DNA of 64,000 nt from Paraburkholderia haematera (lineage in GTDB: Bacteria; Pseudomonadota; Gammaproteobacteria; Burkholderiales; Burkholderiaceae). The stretch is taken from the NCBI RefSeq assembly GCF_905220975.1, contig NZ_CAJNBK010000003.1:186001-250000 (forward strand). The letters run 5' to 3'. The stretch's first letter is position 1. Each line of letters opens with the position of its first letter. The notes under the pieces are model-generated. The model saw only the letters and a list, made by a program, of their open reading frames with translations. It ran no database searches and had not been told where the DNA came from. Position numbers and translations under genes: made by a program. This document shows, one piece after another, positions 51,965-62,096 of this stretch.

Positions 51965-53506
51965 GTGTCCGTCTTGAATCAAGCTTCGCCCTCCACTGCT
52001 TTGCCCGACGCGGCCCGCGCGCTGCGGCCCTCGGCGTGTCCGGGGCTGCTGCGCATCGTCGCCGCGCGCGATGGTGGAATCTGCCGGATCAAATTGCCCG
52101 GCGGCGAGCTGAGCGCGGCGCAAGCTGTGGTGATCGCCGACGTCAGCGAGCGGCATGCGGCCGGCGTGGTTGAACTCACGAATCGCGCGAATCTGCAGGT
52201 GCGTGGCGTGCGCGGTGGGCATGAAACGGCGCTGATCGCGGCGCTGATCGAGGCGGGTCTTGGACCGGTTCCGGCGACGCGTGCAGCGGACGCTTCAAAA
52301 ACACCATCGACGGCCACACAACAAGCGCCTGGCCCGCTATCAGCGACCGCTGCGGACGATGTGCGCAATCTGATGACGAGCCCGACTGCCGGGCGCGATC
52401 CATTTGCGCTCGTCGACACAAGACCGCTCAGCATCGACCTGCTCACCCTGCTGCAAACCGAAGCACGTTTCGCGGCGCTATCGCCCAAATTCGCGCTACT
52501 GCTCGACGGCGGCGAACGCCTGGCCAGGCTCGATCATCCGCATGATGTCTGGCTGGCGGCGACGCAATCGGAAGACGGTGTGCGATTTGTGTTTGGTCTG
52601 GCCGGTTGTCCGACTGGGGCGGCAAGCGCGAACGCGGATGCGGATACCGATGCATTCCGGCATGCCGAATACGCCGACTCGCACGACTCCACCGCGCGTC
52701 CTCGCACGGATAGCACCGGCGCCCTCGCAGCCGTGCTGCCATCGCAAGTCGCCGTCCTTGTTCGCGCGCTCTTGCACACGTTCCTCGATCTGGCCGCCGC
52801 CGATGTTACGCGCATGCGTCATCAGCTTGCCACGCATTCTGTCAATGCGCTTTTGCAGCACGCTCAATCGTATGTCGACTTCCCACTGTCACGCGACACC
52901 TCACTCGCAAACTGGCAACGCGGCACGCCTGCCGACGCCACGTTACGACTCGGCGCGCACGCTCAACGCGTAGTGGGAATGCTGCACGTAGGCGGCCAAC
53001 CGCCGCTCGGACGCCTCAACGCCGCAGGCTTGCGTGGCCTCGCCGCACTCGCGCAACAGCGAGGCAACGGCACACTGCGCATGACGCCCTGGCAAAGCGT
53101 ATTGCTGCCCGATATCGCCGCCAATGCCGCGCCCGCCGTGCTCGCTGAAATGAACGCGCTAGGCCTCGCCTGCGATCCCGCGCAGCCCATTACGCATCTG
53201 ATCGCCTGCGCCGGTTCCACAGGCTGTGCAAAAGGCCTCGCCAATACCAAAGCCGACGCGCTGCTTCTAGCCGAGCGCTTGCCCGACGGCGTCGACGTCC
53301 ATCTGAGCGGCTGTCCGCGCTCATGCGCCGCCGCACATTGCGCGCCCTACACGCTGCTGGCGGCAGCGCCCGGCATCTACGACCTTTATCGACGCGACGG
53401 CCAGCCGGATTTCGGCTCGTGCGTCGCACGCCAACTCACGATCGACCAGGCCGCCGACCTGCTCGGCCAATTGGCACACCCGGCCCGGAGCCCTTCAGAT
53501 GCTTGA
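51965..53506 (+). CDS. cobG: Precorrin-3B synthase (oxygen-dependent)
   Basis: A 513-residue sirohaem/4Fe-4S protein of the sulfite-reductase class. It has an N-terminal ferredoxin-like domain (SACPGLLRIV, GGICRIKLPGG) and cluster Cys residues in CAGSTGC (Cx5C) and GCPRSC (Cx3C) near the C-terminus. It uses O2 to ring-contract precorrin-3A to -3B, which marks an aerobic cobalamin route. The middle (about residues 105-140 and 215-255) has poorly conserved inserts. The start is not certain: GTG at 51965 or TTG at 51974 give the right N-terminal length. It is the first gene after the riboswitch. Confidence 0.93.
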   Translation: MSVLNQASPSTALPDAARALRPSACPGLLRIVAARDGGICRIKLPGGELSAAQAVVIADVSERHAAGVVELTNRANLQVRGVRGGHETALIAALIEAGLGPVPATRAADASKTPSTATQQAPGPLSATAADDVRNLMTSPTAGRDPFALVDTRPLSIDLLTLLQTEARFAALSPKFALLLDGGERLARLDHPHDVWLAATQSEDGVRFVFGLAGCPTGAASANADADTDAFRHAEYADSHDSTARPRTDSTGALAAVLPSQVAVLVRALLHTFLDLAAADVTRMRHQLATHSVNALLQHAQSYVDFPLSRDTSLANWQRGTPADATLRLGAHAQRVVGMLHVGGQPPLGRLNAAGLRGLAALAQQRGNGTLRMTPWQSVLLPDIAANAAPAVLAEMNALGLACDPAQPITHLIACAGSTGCAKGLANTKADALLLAERLPDGVDVHLSGCPRSCAAAHCAPYTLLAAAPGIYDLYRRDGQPDFGSCVARQLTIDQAADLLGQLAHPARSPSDA

Positions 53507-54125
53507 TTACATTCGCGACGGTCAGGAGATCTATCGCCAATCCTTCGCGACGATACGCGCGGAGGCCGACCTCTCGCGCATTCCCGCCGATCTCGAGAAA
53601 CTCGCGGTACGCGTGATCCACGCCTGCGGCATGGTCGACGTCATTGAAGACCTGCGGTTTTCCGCAGGCGCAGGTGTTGCGGGCCGCACGGCGCTGGCAC
53701 AAGGTGCGCCGATTCTGTGCGACGCCGGCATGGTGGCGCAAGGCATCACGCGCGCACGGCTGCCAGCGAACAACGAAGTGATCTGCACGCTCACGCATCA
53801 GGACGTACCCGGGCTCGCGCGCGAACTCGGCAATACGCGCTCGGCGGCCGCGCTCGAATTGTGGCGGCCGCATCTGGCCGGCAGCGTGGTCGTGATCGGC
53901 AACGCGCCGACCGCTCTCTTTCATCTGCTCGATATGCTCGATGCCGGTGCGCCGAGGCCCGCGTTGATACTCGGTTTTCCGGTCGGTTTTGTCGGCGCGG
54001 CCGAATCGAAAGCGATGCTGGCCGAAGACAGCCGCGGCGTGCCCTACGTCGTGGTTCACGGTCGACGCGGCGGCAGCGCGATGGCCGCCGCCGCTGTGAA
54101 CGCGCTGGCGACGGAGGTCGAGTAA
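53499..54125 (+). CDS. cobH: Precorrin-8X methylmutase
   Basis: A 208-residue enzyme with the catalytic His in VRVIHACGMVDV, the block GAPILCDAGMVAQGI and the C-terminal GFPVGFVGAAESK. It shifts the C11 methyl group to C12, giving hydrogenobyrinic acid. It overlaps the cobG stop by eight bases. Confidence 0.96.
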   Translation: MLDYIRDGQEIYRQSFATIRAEADLSRIPADLEKLAVRVIHACGMVDVIEDLRFSAGAGVAGRTALAQGAPILCDAGMVAQGITRARLPANNEVICTLTHQDVPGLARELGNTRSAAALELWRPHLAGSVVVIGNAPTALFHLLDMLDAGAPRPALILGFPVGFVGAAESKAMLAEDSRGVPYVVVHGRRGGSAMAAAAVNALATEVE

Positions 54126-54857
54126 ATGACCGTGCGAGGACGTTTGTTCGGACTGGGCGTCGGCCCCGGTGACCCGGAACTCATCACACTGAAAGCGCTG
54201 CGATTGCTGAAAGCGGCACCCGTGGTCGCGTATTTCGTCGCGAAGGGTAAGAAGGGCAACGCCTTCAGCATCATCGAAGCGCATCTGCATGACGCGCAAC
54301 AGCATCTGCCGCTCGTTTATCCCGTCACGACCGAAGCGCTCGAGCCGCCGCTTTCGTATGAAGCGATCATCGCGGACTTCTATGACACCGCCGCGCAGAT
54401 CGTCGCCGGCCATCTCGACGCAGGCCGCGATGTCGCGGTGATTTGCGAAGGCGATCCGTTTTTCTACGGCTCGTATATGTATTTGCACGACCGGCTCGCG
54501 CCGCGTTTCGAGGCCGAAGTCGTGCCCGGTGTGTGCTCGATGCTCGGCGGCGCGGCCGTACTCGGTTCGCCGCTGGTGTATCGCAATCAGAGTTTGTCGG
54601 TGCTCTCCGGCGTCTTGCCCGAGGACGAATTGCGCCGGCGTCTTGCCGATGCGGACGCGGCGGTCATCATGAAACTCGGCCGCAATTTCGATAAGGTGCG
54701 GCGCGTGCTCGGCGAACTGGGGCTCGCGCATCGCGCGCTTTACGTCGAACGCGCGACCATGGGCAATCAGCGCATCGTGCCGCTCGCCGAAGTCGATCCG
54801 ATGGCCTCGCCGTATTTTTCGCTGCTCGTGGTGCCGGGGGAAAAATGGCAAGGTTGA
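54126..54857 (+). CDS. cobI: Precorrin-2 C20-methyltransferase
   Basis: A 243-residue SAM tetrapyrrole methylase with [36 protein letters not shown] and [15 protein letters not shown], which identify CobI/CbiL. It adds the C20 methyl that is later lost during ring contraction. It starts directly after the cobH stop. Confidence 0.96.
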   Translation: MTVRGRLFGLGVGPGDPELITLKALRLLKAAPVVAYFVAKGKKGNAFSIIEAHLHDAQQHLPLVYPVTTEALEPPLSYEAIIADFYDTAAQIVAGHLDAGRDVAVICEGDPFFYGSYMYLHDRLAPRFEAEVVPGVCSMLGGAAVLGSPLVYRNQSLSVLSGVLPEDELRRRLADADAAVIMKLGRNFDKVRRVLGELGLAHRALYVERATMGNQRIVPLAEVDPMASPYFSLLVVPGEKWQG

Positions 54858-56689
54858 CGCTCCCGGCAATTGTGATTCTTGGCGCGGGCGCGTTGGAAAC
54901 CGCACGGCGTGTCCAGATGCTGTACGCAGGTAGCCAGGTGCATGCCTTACAGGGACGTGCCGAAGCTGACGTCTCGTACCCGGAGCTTCGCACGCATCTG
55001 TGCGATCTGTATGCGCGCGGCACGCCGATCATTGCGCTGTGCGCCGCCGGGATCGTGATTCGCTGCGTGGCGCCGTTGCTGTCGAATAAGGGTGTCGAGC
55101 CGCCGGTACTGGCCGTTGCAGAAGATGGCAGTGCGGTCGTGCCATTACTCGGCGGCCTTGCGGGCGTCAATGTGATGGCGCGCGAGATTGCCGCTGAGTT
55201 GGCTGTGTCGCCGGCGATTACGACGAGCGGCGAATTGCGCTTCGGAACGTGTGTGCTCAATCCGCCTGAAGGTTATGCGCTTGCCGATATCGCGCAAGGC
55301 AAGCGCTTTGTGTCGGATCTGCTGGCCGGAGAAAGCACGCGCATTGAAGGCGAAGCGCCTTGGCTGGACGATGCGCAATTGCCGCGCTCGGAATCGGCAC
55401 GTCTGGCGATTCGCGTGACGCCGCATGCGTGGGATGGGCGGGATAATGAGTTGGTGATTCATCCGCGGAGCGTGGTGGCGGCGGTGACGGGTGCGGGTGT
55501 GCGTTCTGCTGCGAACGCGGACCTCGGCGTAGATTTCGGTTCGAATGCTGATGCTGATACGCGCTCAACTGCGGATGAGGCCCCCAGCGCATGTTCCGGT
55601 TCAAATGAGCCGACGCATTCAGGCGTCCAAATCGCTGCGCTGGTTCGCGAGGCCTTGGACGCGCACGGTCTTGCGACACTCTCGCTCGCGGCACTGCTGG
55701 CTTCTGCCGACCACATGGCGGACCCGGCGCTCGCCGAAGCCGCAGTAAGCCTGAACGTGCCGCTGCGCTTTGCCCAGCCGCGTCCGGAAGACGGCGAGCC
55801 GCCGAGCAATGTACTGCATGCCGCGCTGCGCGTCCCTTATCAAACGCTGCATGACGACGCCGACACCGGCGTTGCACTCGCGCTAGCAGCATTGGCAATC
55901 GACCCCAACACGATTGGCCGCGCACGAGGCCGCTTGACGGTGATCGGTCTCGGCCCCGGCAGTGCCGACCTGATGGTGCCTGCCGCTCGAATAGCGCTGA
56001 ACGAAGCCACCGATATCCTCGGTTACGAAACCTACGTGAAAATGGCCGGCCCCTTACGCGCCGATCAGCGCGTACACGGCACGGACAATCGCGAGGAGAT
56101 GCAGCGGGCGCGTCACGCGTTCGAACTCGCGAGCACCGGACGCTCAGTCGTGATGGTGTCGTCTGGCGATCCTGGCGTGTTTGCGATGGCGGCTGCGGTA
56201 CTGGAGGCGCTCGAAGAAGGCGGTGCGACGAACGCTGACTGGCGCGCGGTCCAACTTGCCATCGTGCCGGGCGTGTCCGCCGCCATGGCGACCGCGGCGC
56301 AAGCCGGCGCACCATTGGGTCACGACTTCTGCATGCTGTCGTTATCCGACAATCTGAAGCCGTGGAGCATCATCGAAAGGCGCCTCAGGCATGCGGCCGA
56401 AGCCGATCTGGTGATGGCGTTCTACAACCCGATCTCCCGCGCACGGCCATGGCAATTGGATAAAGCGCTGGACATCGTGCGGGAATACCGCGCGGCGGCG
56501 ACGAAAATCGTGCTCGGCCGCGATATCGGCAGACCGGGCAGCACGCTGCGTACGATCACGCTCGGCGAACTGCGCTCGTCGGACGTGGATATGCGCACGA
56601 TGGTGATCGTGGGATCGTCGACGACGCGGGGGTTTGCTAACGGCGTCGACGGTGGCGAGTGGGTTTATACCCCGCGGTGGTATGAGTGA
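54845..56689 (+). CDS. cobJ: CbiG-like/CobE domains fused to precorrin-3B C17-methyltransferase
   Basis: A 614-residue fusion. The first 130 residues are a CbiG-type N-terminal domain ([28 protein letters not shown]). A variable linker is near 210-255. Residues 256-345 resemble the CbiG C-terminal/CobE domain ([12 protein letters not shown]). From about residue 360 follows a CobJ tetrapyrrole methylase ([45 protein letters not shown]). CobJ methylates C17. CbiG hydrolyses the delta-lactone in the anaerobic route, so its presence beside CobG is notable. It overlaps cobI by 13 bases. Confidence 0.93.
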   Translation: MARLTLPAIVILGAGALETARRVQMLYAGSQVHALQGRAEADVSYPELRTHLCDLYARGTPIIALCAAGIVIRCVAPLLSNKGVEPPVLAVAEDGSAVVPLLGGLAGVNVMAREIAAELAVSPAITTSGELRFGTCVLNPPEGYALADIAQGKRFVSDLLAGESTRIEGEAPWLDDAQLPRSESARLAIRVTPHAWDGRDNELVIHPRSVVAAVTGAGVRSAANADLGVDFGSNADADTRSTADEAPSACSGSNEPTHSGVQIAALVREALDAHGLATLSLAALLASADHMADPALAEAAVSLNVPLRFAQPRPEDGEPPSNVLHAALRVPYQTLHDDADTGVALALAALAIDPNTIGRARGRLTVIGLGPGSADLMVPAARIALNEATDILGYETYVKMAGPLRADQRVHGTDNREEMQRARHAFELASTGRSVVMVSSGDPGVFAMAAAVLEALEEGGATNADWRAVQLAIVPGVSAAMATAAQAGAPLGHDFCMLSLSDNLKPWSIIERRLRHAAEADLVMAFYNPISRARPWQLDKALDIVREYRAAATKIVLGRDIGRPGSTLRTITLGELRSSDVDMRTMVIVGSSTTRGFANGVDGGEWVYTPRWYE

Positions 56690-56718
56690 GCCGTTAGCGG
56701 CAAAGGGGTGCAAGCCCC

Positions 56719-59343
56719 CTACGCCGCCACCTTCAGATCCTCAATCGCACGCTGCCTGACACCCAGATCGTCCCAAAGCTCCGGATGGCACGTGAACACC
56801 AGAATCTGGTGCCGCGTAGCCGCATCGATCAGCGCGCGCTTGATCGCATCGCGCCGCGCCGCGTCGGTATGCACAGCGGCATCGTCGAGCATCAGCAAGG
56901 TCGGACGGCCCGATGCCTTCAACAGATCCGCATACGCCAGCCGCGTCAAGATACCGAGTTGCTCCCGCGTTCCAAAGCTCAACGCGTCGAGCGTATCCGC
57001 ACGGCCATAACGATCCAGCGTCGCGGGACTCAGATCGTCGCCGAGTGCAATCGTCGACTGCGGGAAAATCCGCTTCAGGTAGTGCCCAAGGCGCTCGGTC
57101 AGCGGCGCACGCAATTGCGCCACCGCTGCATCGCGTTCGTCGACGAGCACCTCGTCGAGCAGACTCAACGCGCTCGCCCGCAAGCTGAGTTCGTCCTTGC
57201 GGCGCGTGGCTTGTTCGACCGAAGCCTTCACGGTAGCGAGATGTTCTCCGAGCCCGGACGCCCCCACTGTCTCCAGTTGACTGCGCAATTGCGTGATCCG
57301 CAGTTGCCGCTCGCGCTGCTCGGTGCGCGCGAGTTCCGCCGACGCAAGATAGCGTTTCGCTTCAGCCGCCGGGTCGTCGAGACGCGCCGCTTCCAGTTCG
57401 CGCTCCCTTCCTTCGAGTTGCTTTTTCAGCGCCTCAACCTGCACACGCTGCTCGACGATTTTCGTCTGCCACTGCGCACGGTTGCGGCGAAACGCTTCGT
57501 CGCTCAGTTGGGCTTCCTTCCGCTGCAACTGACCGGCGAGCGATTCTGTCGTAGCCGTGGCGGTGGATTTGCTTTCCGCCGCCAGCCCCAGCACTTTTCT
57601 GGCGGCTTCCAACGCATCGCGCGCGATATCGGCATTACGGCGAGCCTCATCGAGCGGAGGCGCTCCGGACACGTCGGGCAATAGAGCCAAGCGCTCATTC
57701 GATGTTTTCAGCCGTGCGGCGGCGGAAGCCAACGCGGCACGCAGCGTATCGATGCCTTGCGGTGCATGCACCTCAAGAATCTTCGCCTGACTTTTCTGCT
57801 GCGCGATCAGCGCCTTCCACTGCTCGTGCCTCGCCTCGGCCTCGCCCAGCGACGCCACGCCCAGCGCCTGCAACACCTGCGCATGCCGGGCTTCGAGCGA
57901 CGCCAGTTCGGACAACTGTGCCGGCAGATCGGAAACACCCGGAATCACGCGCAATTCGCCGATCTCGCCAAGACCGATCAGCTTCTCCTCATCGAGTCGC
58001 AGCACGCCCTCGCCACTGATCTTCGCATCGCCGACGGTAATCTCGCCATTCAACCGGTATTCGATGCGCGTCATCGCCGCTTCGGTCCGCGCGCGCAGCA
58101 CGGTCAACTCGGCATCGAGTGATTGGAGCCGCTTCAGTTGCGCAGCGTCGATTTCGACTGCCGCTGCTGCGCGTGTCGCCTCCAGCACGGCGTCGTTTGC
58201 CTTGCCGGCGGCTGCGATAGCTGTTTCAAGCCGCTCGCTCTCCGTGCGATGCATTGCAATCTGACTGCGCAAATCGCCCGCGGTCACCGCGGCATTCGCC
58301 AGTTCGAGCGCGCGGCCGGCGTCGGCGTACACCTGTTCGAATTGCACGACGCTCGACTGCGCCTGCGCATGTTCGTTCTGTACAACCGACACGTTGGCTC
58401 GCGCAGCGTCGAGTTGCTGCCGATCGCGTGCCACGGCCGTTTCGAGTTCGTTCGCTGCCTGTTCCTGCTGCAAGGAAAGCGCCTGTTCCGCCTCGCTCAA
58501 TTGCAGCGACTTCGAGAGCGTCTCAAGACGACGCTCAAGTTCCGCCGCGGCATCGGCGCGCCGTTGCGCCTGCACGGCTTTCTGCTCATGAAGCTCCCAG
58601 GCGCGCTTGCCTTGTGCGTCGTCGAACGCTTGCTGCTGCCCGGCGAGGCGCACGATGTTCTCGTCGAACTGCTGGCGCTGCTGCTCAAGCTCGTCGCGCT
58701 CGACGATCAGCGTCGCCAGCGCCTGTTCGGCCTCGGCCAGCGGCCCGGTGGACTTCTGCGTACGCGCAGTGAGCAGTTGCCGGAGTTCGCGCTGCACGGC
58801 CGCGATCAGCGCGTCCTCGCCAGCGGATTCGCTGCTGCCCGAGAGCTGCGAAAGCGCATCGCGCAGATACTGCGCCGCGTGCCCCGTGGAATCGCGCACC
58901 TCCTGGGTGCCGCCTTGTTGCACCCACAACAAACCGGGCACGCCGGCGTTTTCCGCCTTGAGCGGCCCGCGTGCGGCACGCGAAAAACCGAGCAACGAGG
59001 CGAGCTTGTCTTCGGCTTCATCTTCGCCGAATACCGCCTGGCCAATTTTCAGCTCGCAGCGCTGCCGGGTGACAAACTGTTTCGACAGCCTGCACGCCGT
59101 GCCGTCCATATTGAACGTCACTTCAACCGAAGGCTGACCGCTCGCCTTGCTCCACGGCAGCAGGTCTTTCAGATGCGAAGCCTTGTAGCGTTCGAGGAAC
59201 ACCGCTCGCACGGCTTCGGCGATCGTGCTCTTGCCGGCTTCGTTCGGGCCGGTGAACAGGTTGAGCCCGGGCTCCAGATTGTCGATCACGAGCCGGCCGG
59301 TGAACTGCTTGAACTCCTGAATCGCGATACTTTCCAGCTTCAT
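56719..59343 (-). CDS. YhaN-like SbcC-type ATPase
   Basis: An 874-residue SMC-like protein. Walker A is GPNEAGKST at residue 33. Two long coiled-coil arms are rich in Gln, Glu, Arg and Ala. A short non-coil hinge with VGDAKISGEGVLRL lies near residue 430. The C-terminal ABC signature is LSFGTREQLGILTRLAYADLL and Walker B is LLMLDDAAV, where the DD replaces the DE of true SbcC. This matches the YhaN branch. With the nuclease encoded just upstream (ATGA overlap) it should form a Rad50/Mre11-like complex for DNA end processing. Confidence 0.9.
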   Translation of the reverse strand: MKLESIAIQEFKQFTGRLVIDNLEPGLNLFTGPNEAGKSTIAEAVRAVFLERYKASHLKDLLPWSKASGQPSVEVTFNMDGTACRLSKQFVTRQRCELKIGQAVFGEDEAEDKLASLLGFSRAARGPLKAENAGVPGLLWVQQGGTQEVRDSTGHAAQYLRDALSQLSGSSESAGEDALIAAVQRELRQLLTARTQKSTGPLAEAEQALATLIVERDELEQQRQQFDENIVRLAGQQQAFDDAQGKRAWELHEQKAVQAQRRADAAAELERRLETLSKSLQLSEAEQALSLQQEQAANELETAVARDRQQLDAARANVSVVQNEHAQAQSSVVQFEQVYADAGRALELANAAVTAGDLRSQIAMHRTESERLETAIAAAGKANDAVLEATRAAAAVEIDAAQLKRLQSLDAELTVLRARTEAAMTRIEYRLNGEITVGDAKISGEGVLRLDEEKLIGLGEIGELRVIPGVSDLPAQLSELASLEARHAQVLQALGVASLGEAEARHEQWKALIAQQKSQAKILEVHAPQGIDTLRAALASAAARLKTSNERLALLPDVSGAPPLDEARRNADIARDALEAARKVLGLAAESKSTATATTESLAGQLQRKEAQLSDEAFRRNRAQWQTKIVEQRVQVEALKKQLEGRERELEAARLDDPAAEAKRYLASAELARTEQRERQLRITQLRSQLETVGASGLGEHLATVKASVEQATRRKDELSLRASALSLLDEVLVDERDAAVAQLRAPLTERLGHYLKRIFPQSTIALGDDLSPATLDRYGRADTLDALSFGTREQLGILTRLAYADLLKASGRPTLLMLDDAAVHTDAARRDAIKRALIDAATRHQILVFTCHPELWDDLGVRQRAIEDLKVAA

Positions 59344-60482
59344 GCGGACCTCGCTTCACGCGGCAGTTCACGTTGAAAACGCGCGAGGAGCAACAACGCC
59401 TCCGCCGCCCGCTTGACCTGTTGCGGATCGGACTGCGGGTCCTCCTGCAGACCACGCAGGCGCGCCACCACTTTCGCGAGGTAGCCGCTTTGCGCGCCGA
59501 GTTCGGCGAGGTCGTCGGCGGTGGGCAGCACTTGCAGGCCGCTCAGATCGACGCGTAGCGCGCGCACCCGCGCGCGGGTCTCTTCCACCGCGACGTGAAT
59601 CGCTTCGGCCTCGGCCAGCGCAGTTGTACCGCTGACGGTGAGCCGCAGCACGTCGTGACTGTCTAACGCGCTGAGGCGCGTCTTGAGCGAATCCACATCG
59701 GTCGGCACCGAGATCGTCTCTTCCCAGCGGTGCCAACGATATTGACCCACCCGCACCGGCTCGACTGCCGGCACGGCGCCAGCCTCGGCTAGCGTGACGT
59801 CGAGCACGAAGCCAGGGTCGTTAGCGCGGAAACGGTCCTGCTCGTGAGTGCCTGCGTACCAGGTGCGCTCATCGACACGCAAATGACCATGCCAGTCGCC
59901 GAGCGCGAGATAGTCCAGACGCGCACTTGCGGCTCGCGTCGGCGCGATCGGGTTCGACGAATCGATGCCCTCCTGCAGAATCCCGCTCACGCTGCCATGC
60001 GCAAGCCCGATGCGGTGATAGCCGTTCGGCGTCTCCGTGGTGTCGAAGAAACCGGTTGTGTCGTCGTAAGTAATACGTTGCGTAAGCGGCGCACAGAGCA
60101 ACGCGCATTGGCAGGCATCGAGCGTCACCACGCCGGGTTCGAGCACCACCCGCACGTTCGGCGCGATGCAGTTCAGGCGCTGCGCACGGGTCCACACGCT
60201 CTCGACCAGCGCGGCATCGTGATTGCCGGGCAGCATGATCCACGGCCCGGAAAACGCTTGCAGCGCGCCGAACAGACGGCGGATCACCGTGTCCGAGACA
60301 GTCTGCAGGTCGAATACGTCGCCCGCGACCAGCACGGCGTCGACCTTGCGCGCCGCCGCTTCCTCAGCGATCCGGCGCACGGTGTCGAAGCGCGCTTGCG
60401 CGAGGTGCGCGGCTTCGTCCGGCTCGAACTGGCCGAATTGCGTCCCTATCTGCCAGTCCGCAGTGTGCAGAAACCTGATCAA
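59340..60482 (-). CDS. YhaO-like SbcD-type DNA repair nuclease
   Basis: A 380-residue calcineurin-fold nuclease. The motifs in order are FLHTADWQIG, AGDVFD, LPGNHDAAL, LAHGSV and LALGDWHGH, the five metal-binding motifs of Mre11/SbcD enzymes. It is probably the partner of the ATPase whose gene overlaps its end. The start is set at TTG 60482, which has GGAGG four bases upstream and gives the family N-terminus LIRFLHTADWQ. An ATG at 60536 would add 18 residues. Confidence 0.9.
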   Translation of the reverse strand: MIRFLHTADWQIGTQFGQFEPDEAAHLAQARFDTVRRIAEEAAARKVDAVLVAGDVFDLQTVSDTVIRRLFGALQAFSGPWIMLPGNHDAALVESVWTRAQRLNCIAPNVRVVLEPGVVTLDACQCALLCAPLTQRITYDDTTGFFDTTETPNGYHRIGLAHGSVSGILQEGIDSSNPIAPTRAASARLDYLALGDWHGHLRVDERTWYAGTHEQDRFRANDPGFVLDVTLAEAGAVPAVEPVRVGQYRWHRWEETISVPTDVDSLKTRLSALDSHDVLRLTVSGTTALAEAEAIHVAVEETRARVRALRVDLSGLQVLPTADDLAELGAQSGYLAKVVARLRGLQEDPQSDPQQVKRAAEALLLLARFQRELPREARSA

Positions 60483-60677
60483 TGTGCCTCCGTTCCGTTC
60501 AATTGCATCGTCGCTCAACGCGCGTTCGGCGCTCATGTTACCGCGCCGGTGGGCCAAAGAATGTCCCAAGCCGGCACCACAAGGCCGCAATGGCGGCGCT
60601 ACACTCGCGTTTCTGGACGAGCATGTCAATCGCATCGCAACATTTCAATCCAATTGAACCCCGCTGCCCCGCTGCCG

Positions 60678-61958
60678 ATGAACAAAGAAACCGAACTGAA
60701 GAAGGCCAAGCGCACCCCGTTGCTGCTGCTCGCGGCCGCCGCCTGCGTATTCGTCGTCACGGCTTTCATGCCGCGCGGCATCTGGGTGGACGGCATCAAG
60801 GCAATCGCCGAAGCCGCCATGGTCGGCGCGCTCGCCGACTGGTTCGCCGTGGTCGCGCTGTTTCGCCGTGTGCCGATCCCGATCGTCTCCACGCACACCG
60901 CGATCATTCCGAAGAACAAGCACAAGATCGCCGACAACCTCGCGGTGTTCGTGCAGGACAAGTTTCTGGACGTGCCGTCGCTGGTGGGGCTGATCCAGAA
61001 ACACGACCCGGCGCAAAGCATCACCGGCTGGCTGACCCAGCCGGCCAATACCGCGCGTCTGGGCGACTATGTGGTCAAACTGACGAGCGGCATTCTCGAA
61101 TTGACCGACGACGTGCGCATTCAGGTCTTCATCAAGGACGCGTTGCGCAACATGCTGGCCAAAGTCGATCTGTCACACTCCATGGGCACGATTCTCGACA
61201 CGCTCACCAAAGACGGCCGTCACCAGGAACTGCTCGACGCCGGCATCGAACAGGTCGTCACCCTGCTGCGCGAACCGCAGGCGCGCGAGTTTATCGCCGA
61301 GCGCATTGTCGAGTGGGTGAAGAGCGAATATCCGAAGATGGAGATGATCCTGCCGTCGGCGTGGCTCGGCGAAAAAGGCGCGGAAGCGATCGCCAATGCG
61401 GTGAACCGGATGCTCGAGCAGATCAGCGAGAACCCCACGCATCAGTTGCGCCAGAAATTCGACGACGCGGCGCAGAAGCTGATCGTCAAGCTCAAGAGCG
61501 ATCCGGCGTTCCTGCAGAAAAGTGAGGAGCTGAAACGTTATCTGGTGGAAGGCGAAGCGCTGAGCACGTATGTGAAGGACATGTGGGGCGAATTGCGCGC
61601 GTGGCTCAAGCGCGATCTGCAAAGCAGCGATTCGGCCCTGCACGCCAGAGTGATGGCGATGGGTCAATGGGTAGGCCGCGAACTCGCACACGACCCCGCG
61701 CTGCGCCAGTCGCTGAACGATCACCTGGAAGAAGCGGCGCGTGCCATGGCTCCGGATTTTGCCCAGTTCCTCACGCGCCACATCAGCGATACAGTGAAAA
61801 ACTGGGACGCGCGCGAAATGTCACGTCAGATCGAGTTGAACATCGGCAAGGATTTGCAGTACATCCGCATCAACGGGACGATTGTGGGCGGCTTTATCGG
61901 TCTGCTGCTGTATGCGAGTTCGCGGCTGTTCGAACTGCTGCGTTTGCACATGGGCTAG
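60678..61958 (+). CDS. DUF445 membrane protein
   Basis: A 426-residue protein with one hydrophobic hairpin at the N-terminus (LLLLAAAACVFVVTAF), the DUF445 block EAAMVGALADWFAVVALFRR, and a last helix near the C-terminus (GTIVGGFIGLLLYAS). Between them lies a long, mostly helical soluble domain. The family's function is unknown. The ATG at 60678 gives the standard family start; longer in-frame extensions run antisense to the nuclease gene and are not used. Confidence 0.9.
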   Translation: MNKETELKKAKRTPLLLLAAAACVFVVTAFMPRGIWVDGIKAIAEAAMVGALADWFAVVALFRRVPIPIVSTHTAIIPKNKHKIADNLAVFVQDKFLDVPSLVGLIQKHDPAQSITGWLTQPANTARLGDYVVKLTSGILELTDDVRIQVFIKDALRNMLAKVDLSHSMGTILDTLTKDGRHQELLDAGIEQVVTLLREPQAREFIAERIVEWVKSEYPKMEMILPSAWLGEKGAEAIANAVNRMLEQISENPTHQLRQKFDDAAQKLIVKLKSDPAFLQKSEELKRYLVEGEALSTYVKDMWGELRAWLKRDLQSSDSALHARVMAMGQWVGRELAHDPALRQSLNDHLEEAARAMAPDFAQFLTRHISDTVKNWDAREMSRQIELNIGKDLQYIRINGTIVGGFIGLLLYASSRLFELLRLHMG

Positions 61959-62009
61959 GGGATACGGACCGCCACACGCCAAAGCGCCTACAATCCGGGC
62001 ATATGAATT

Positions 62010-62030
62010 GCTCAGGCGCTTTGCCTGAGC
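62010..62030 (+). terminator. Hairpin between the DUF445 and AI-2E-family genes
   Basis: GCTCAGGC and GCCTGAGC form an 8-base-pair stem 51 bases after the DUF445 stop, without a T-run. A TACAAT box at 61989-61994, just upstream, may be the -10 of the next gene, in which case the hairpin would be in its leader. Confidence 0.35.
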
Positions 62031-62096
62031 GCCGCCGTTCCGTTCGCGCGTGCCCTCAATCAAAGCGACAGCGCCACCACATCGAGAAGTGTGTTC

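Noticed and set aside
59844..60677. Extension of the DUF445 protein
   Set aside because: It is antisense to the SbcD-like nuclease; the family N-terminus starts at the ATG at 60678.
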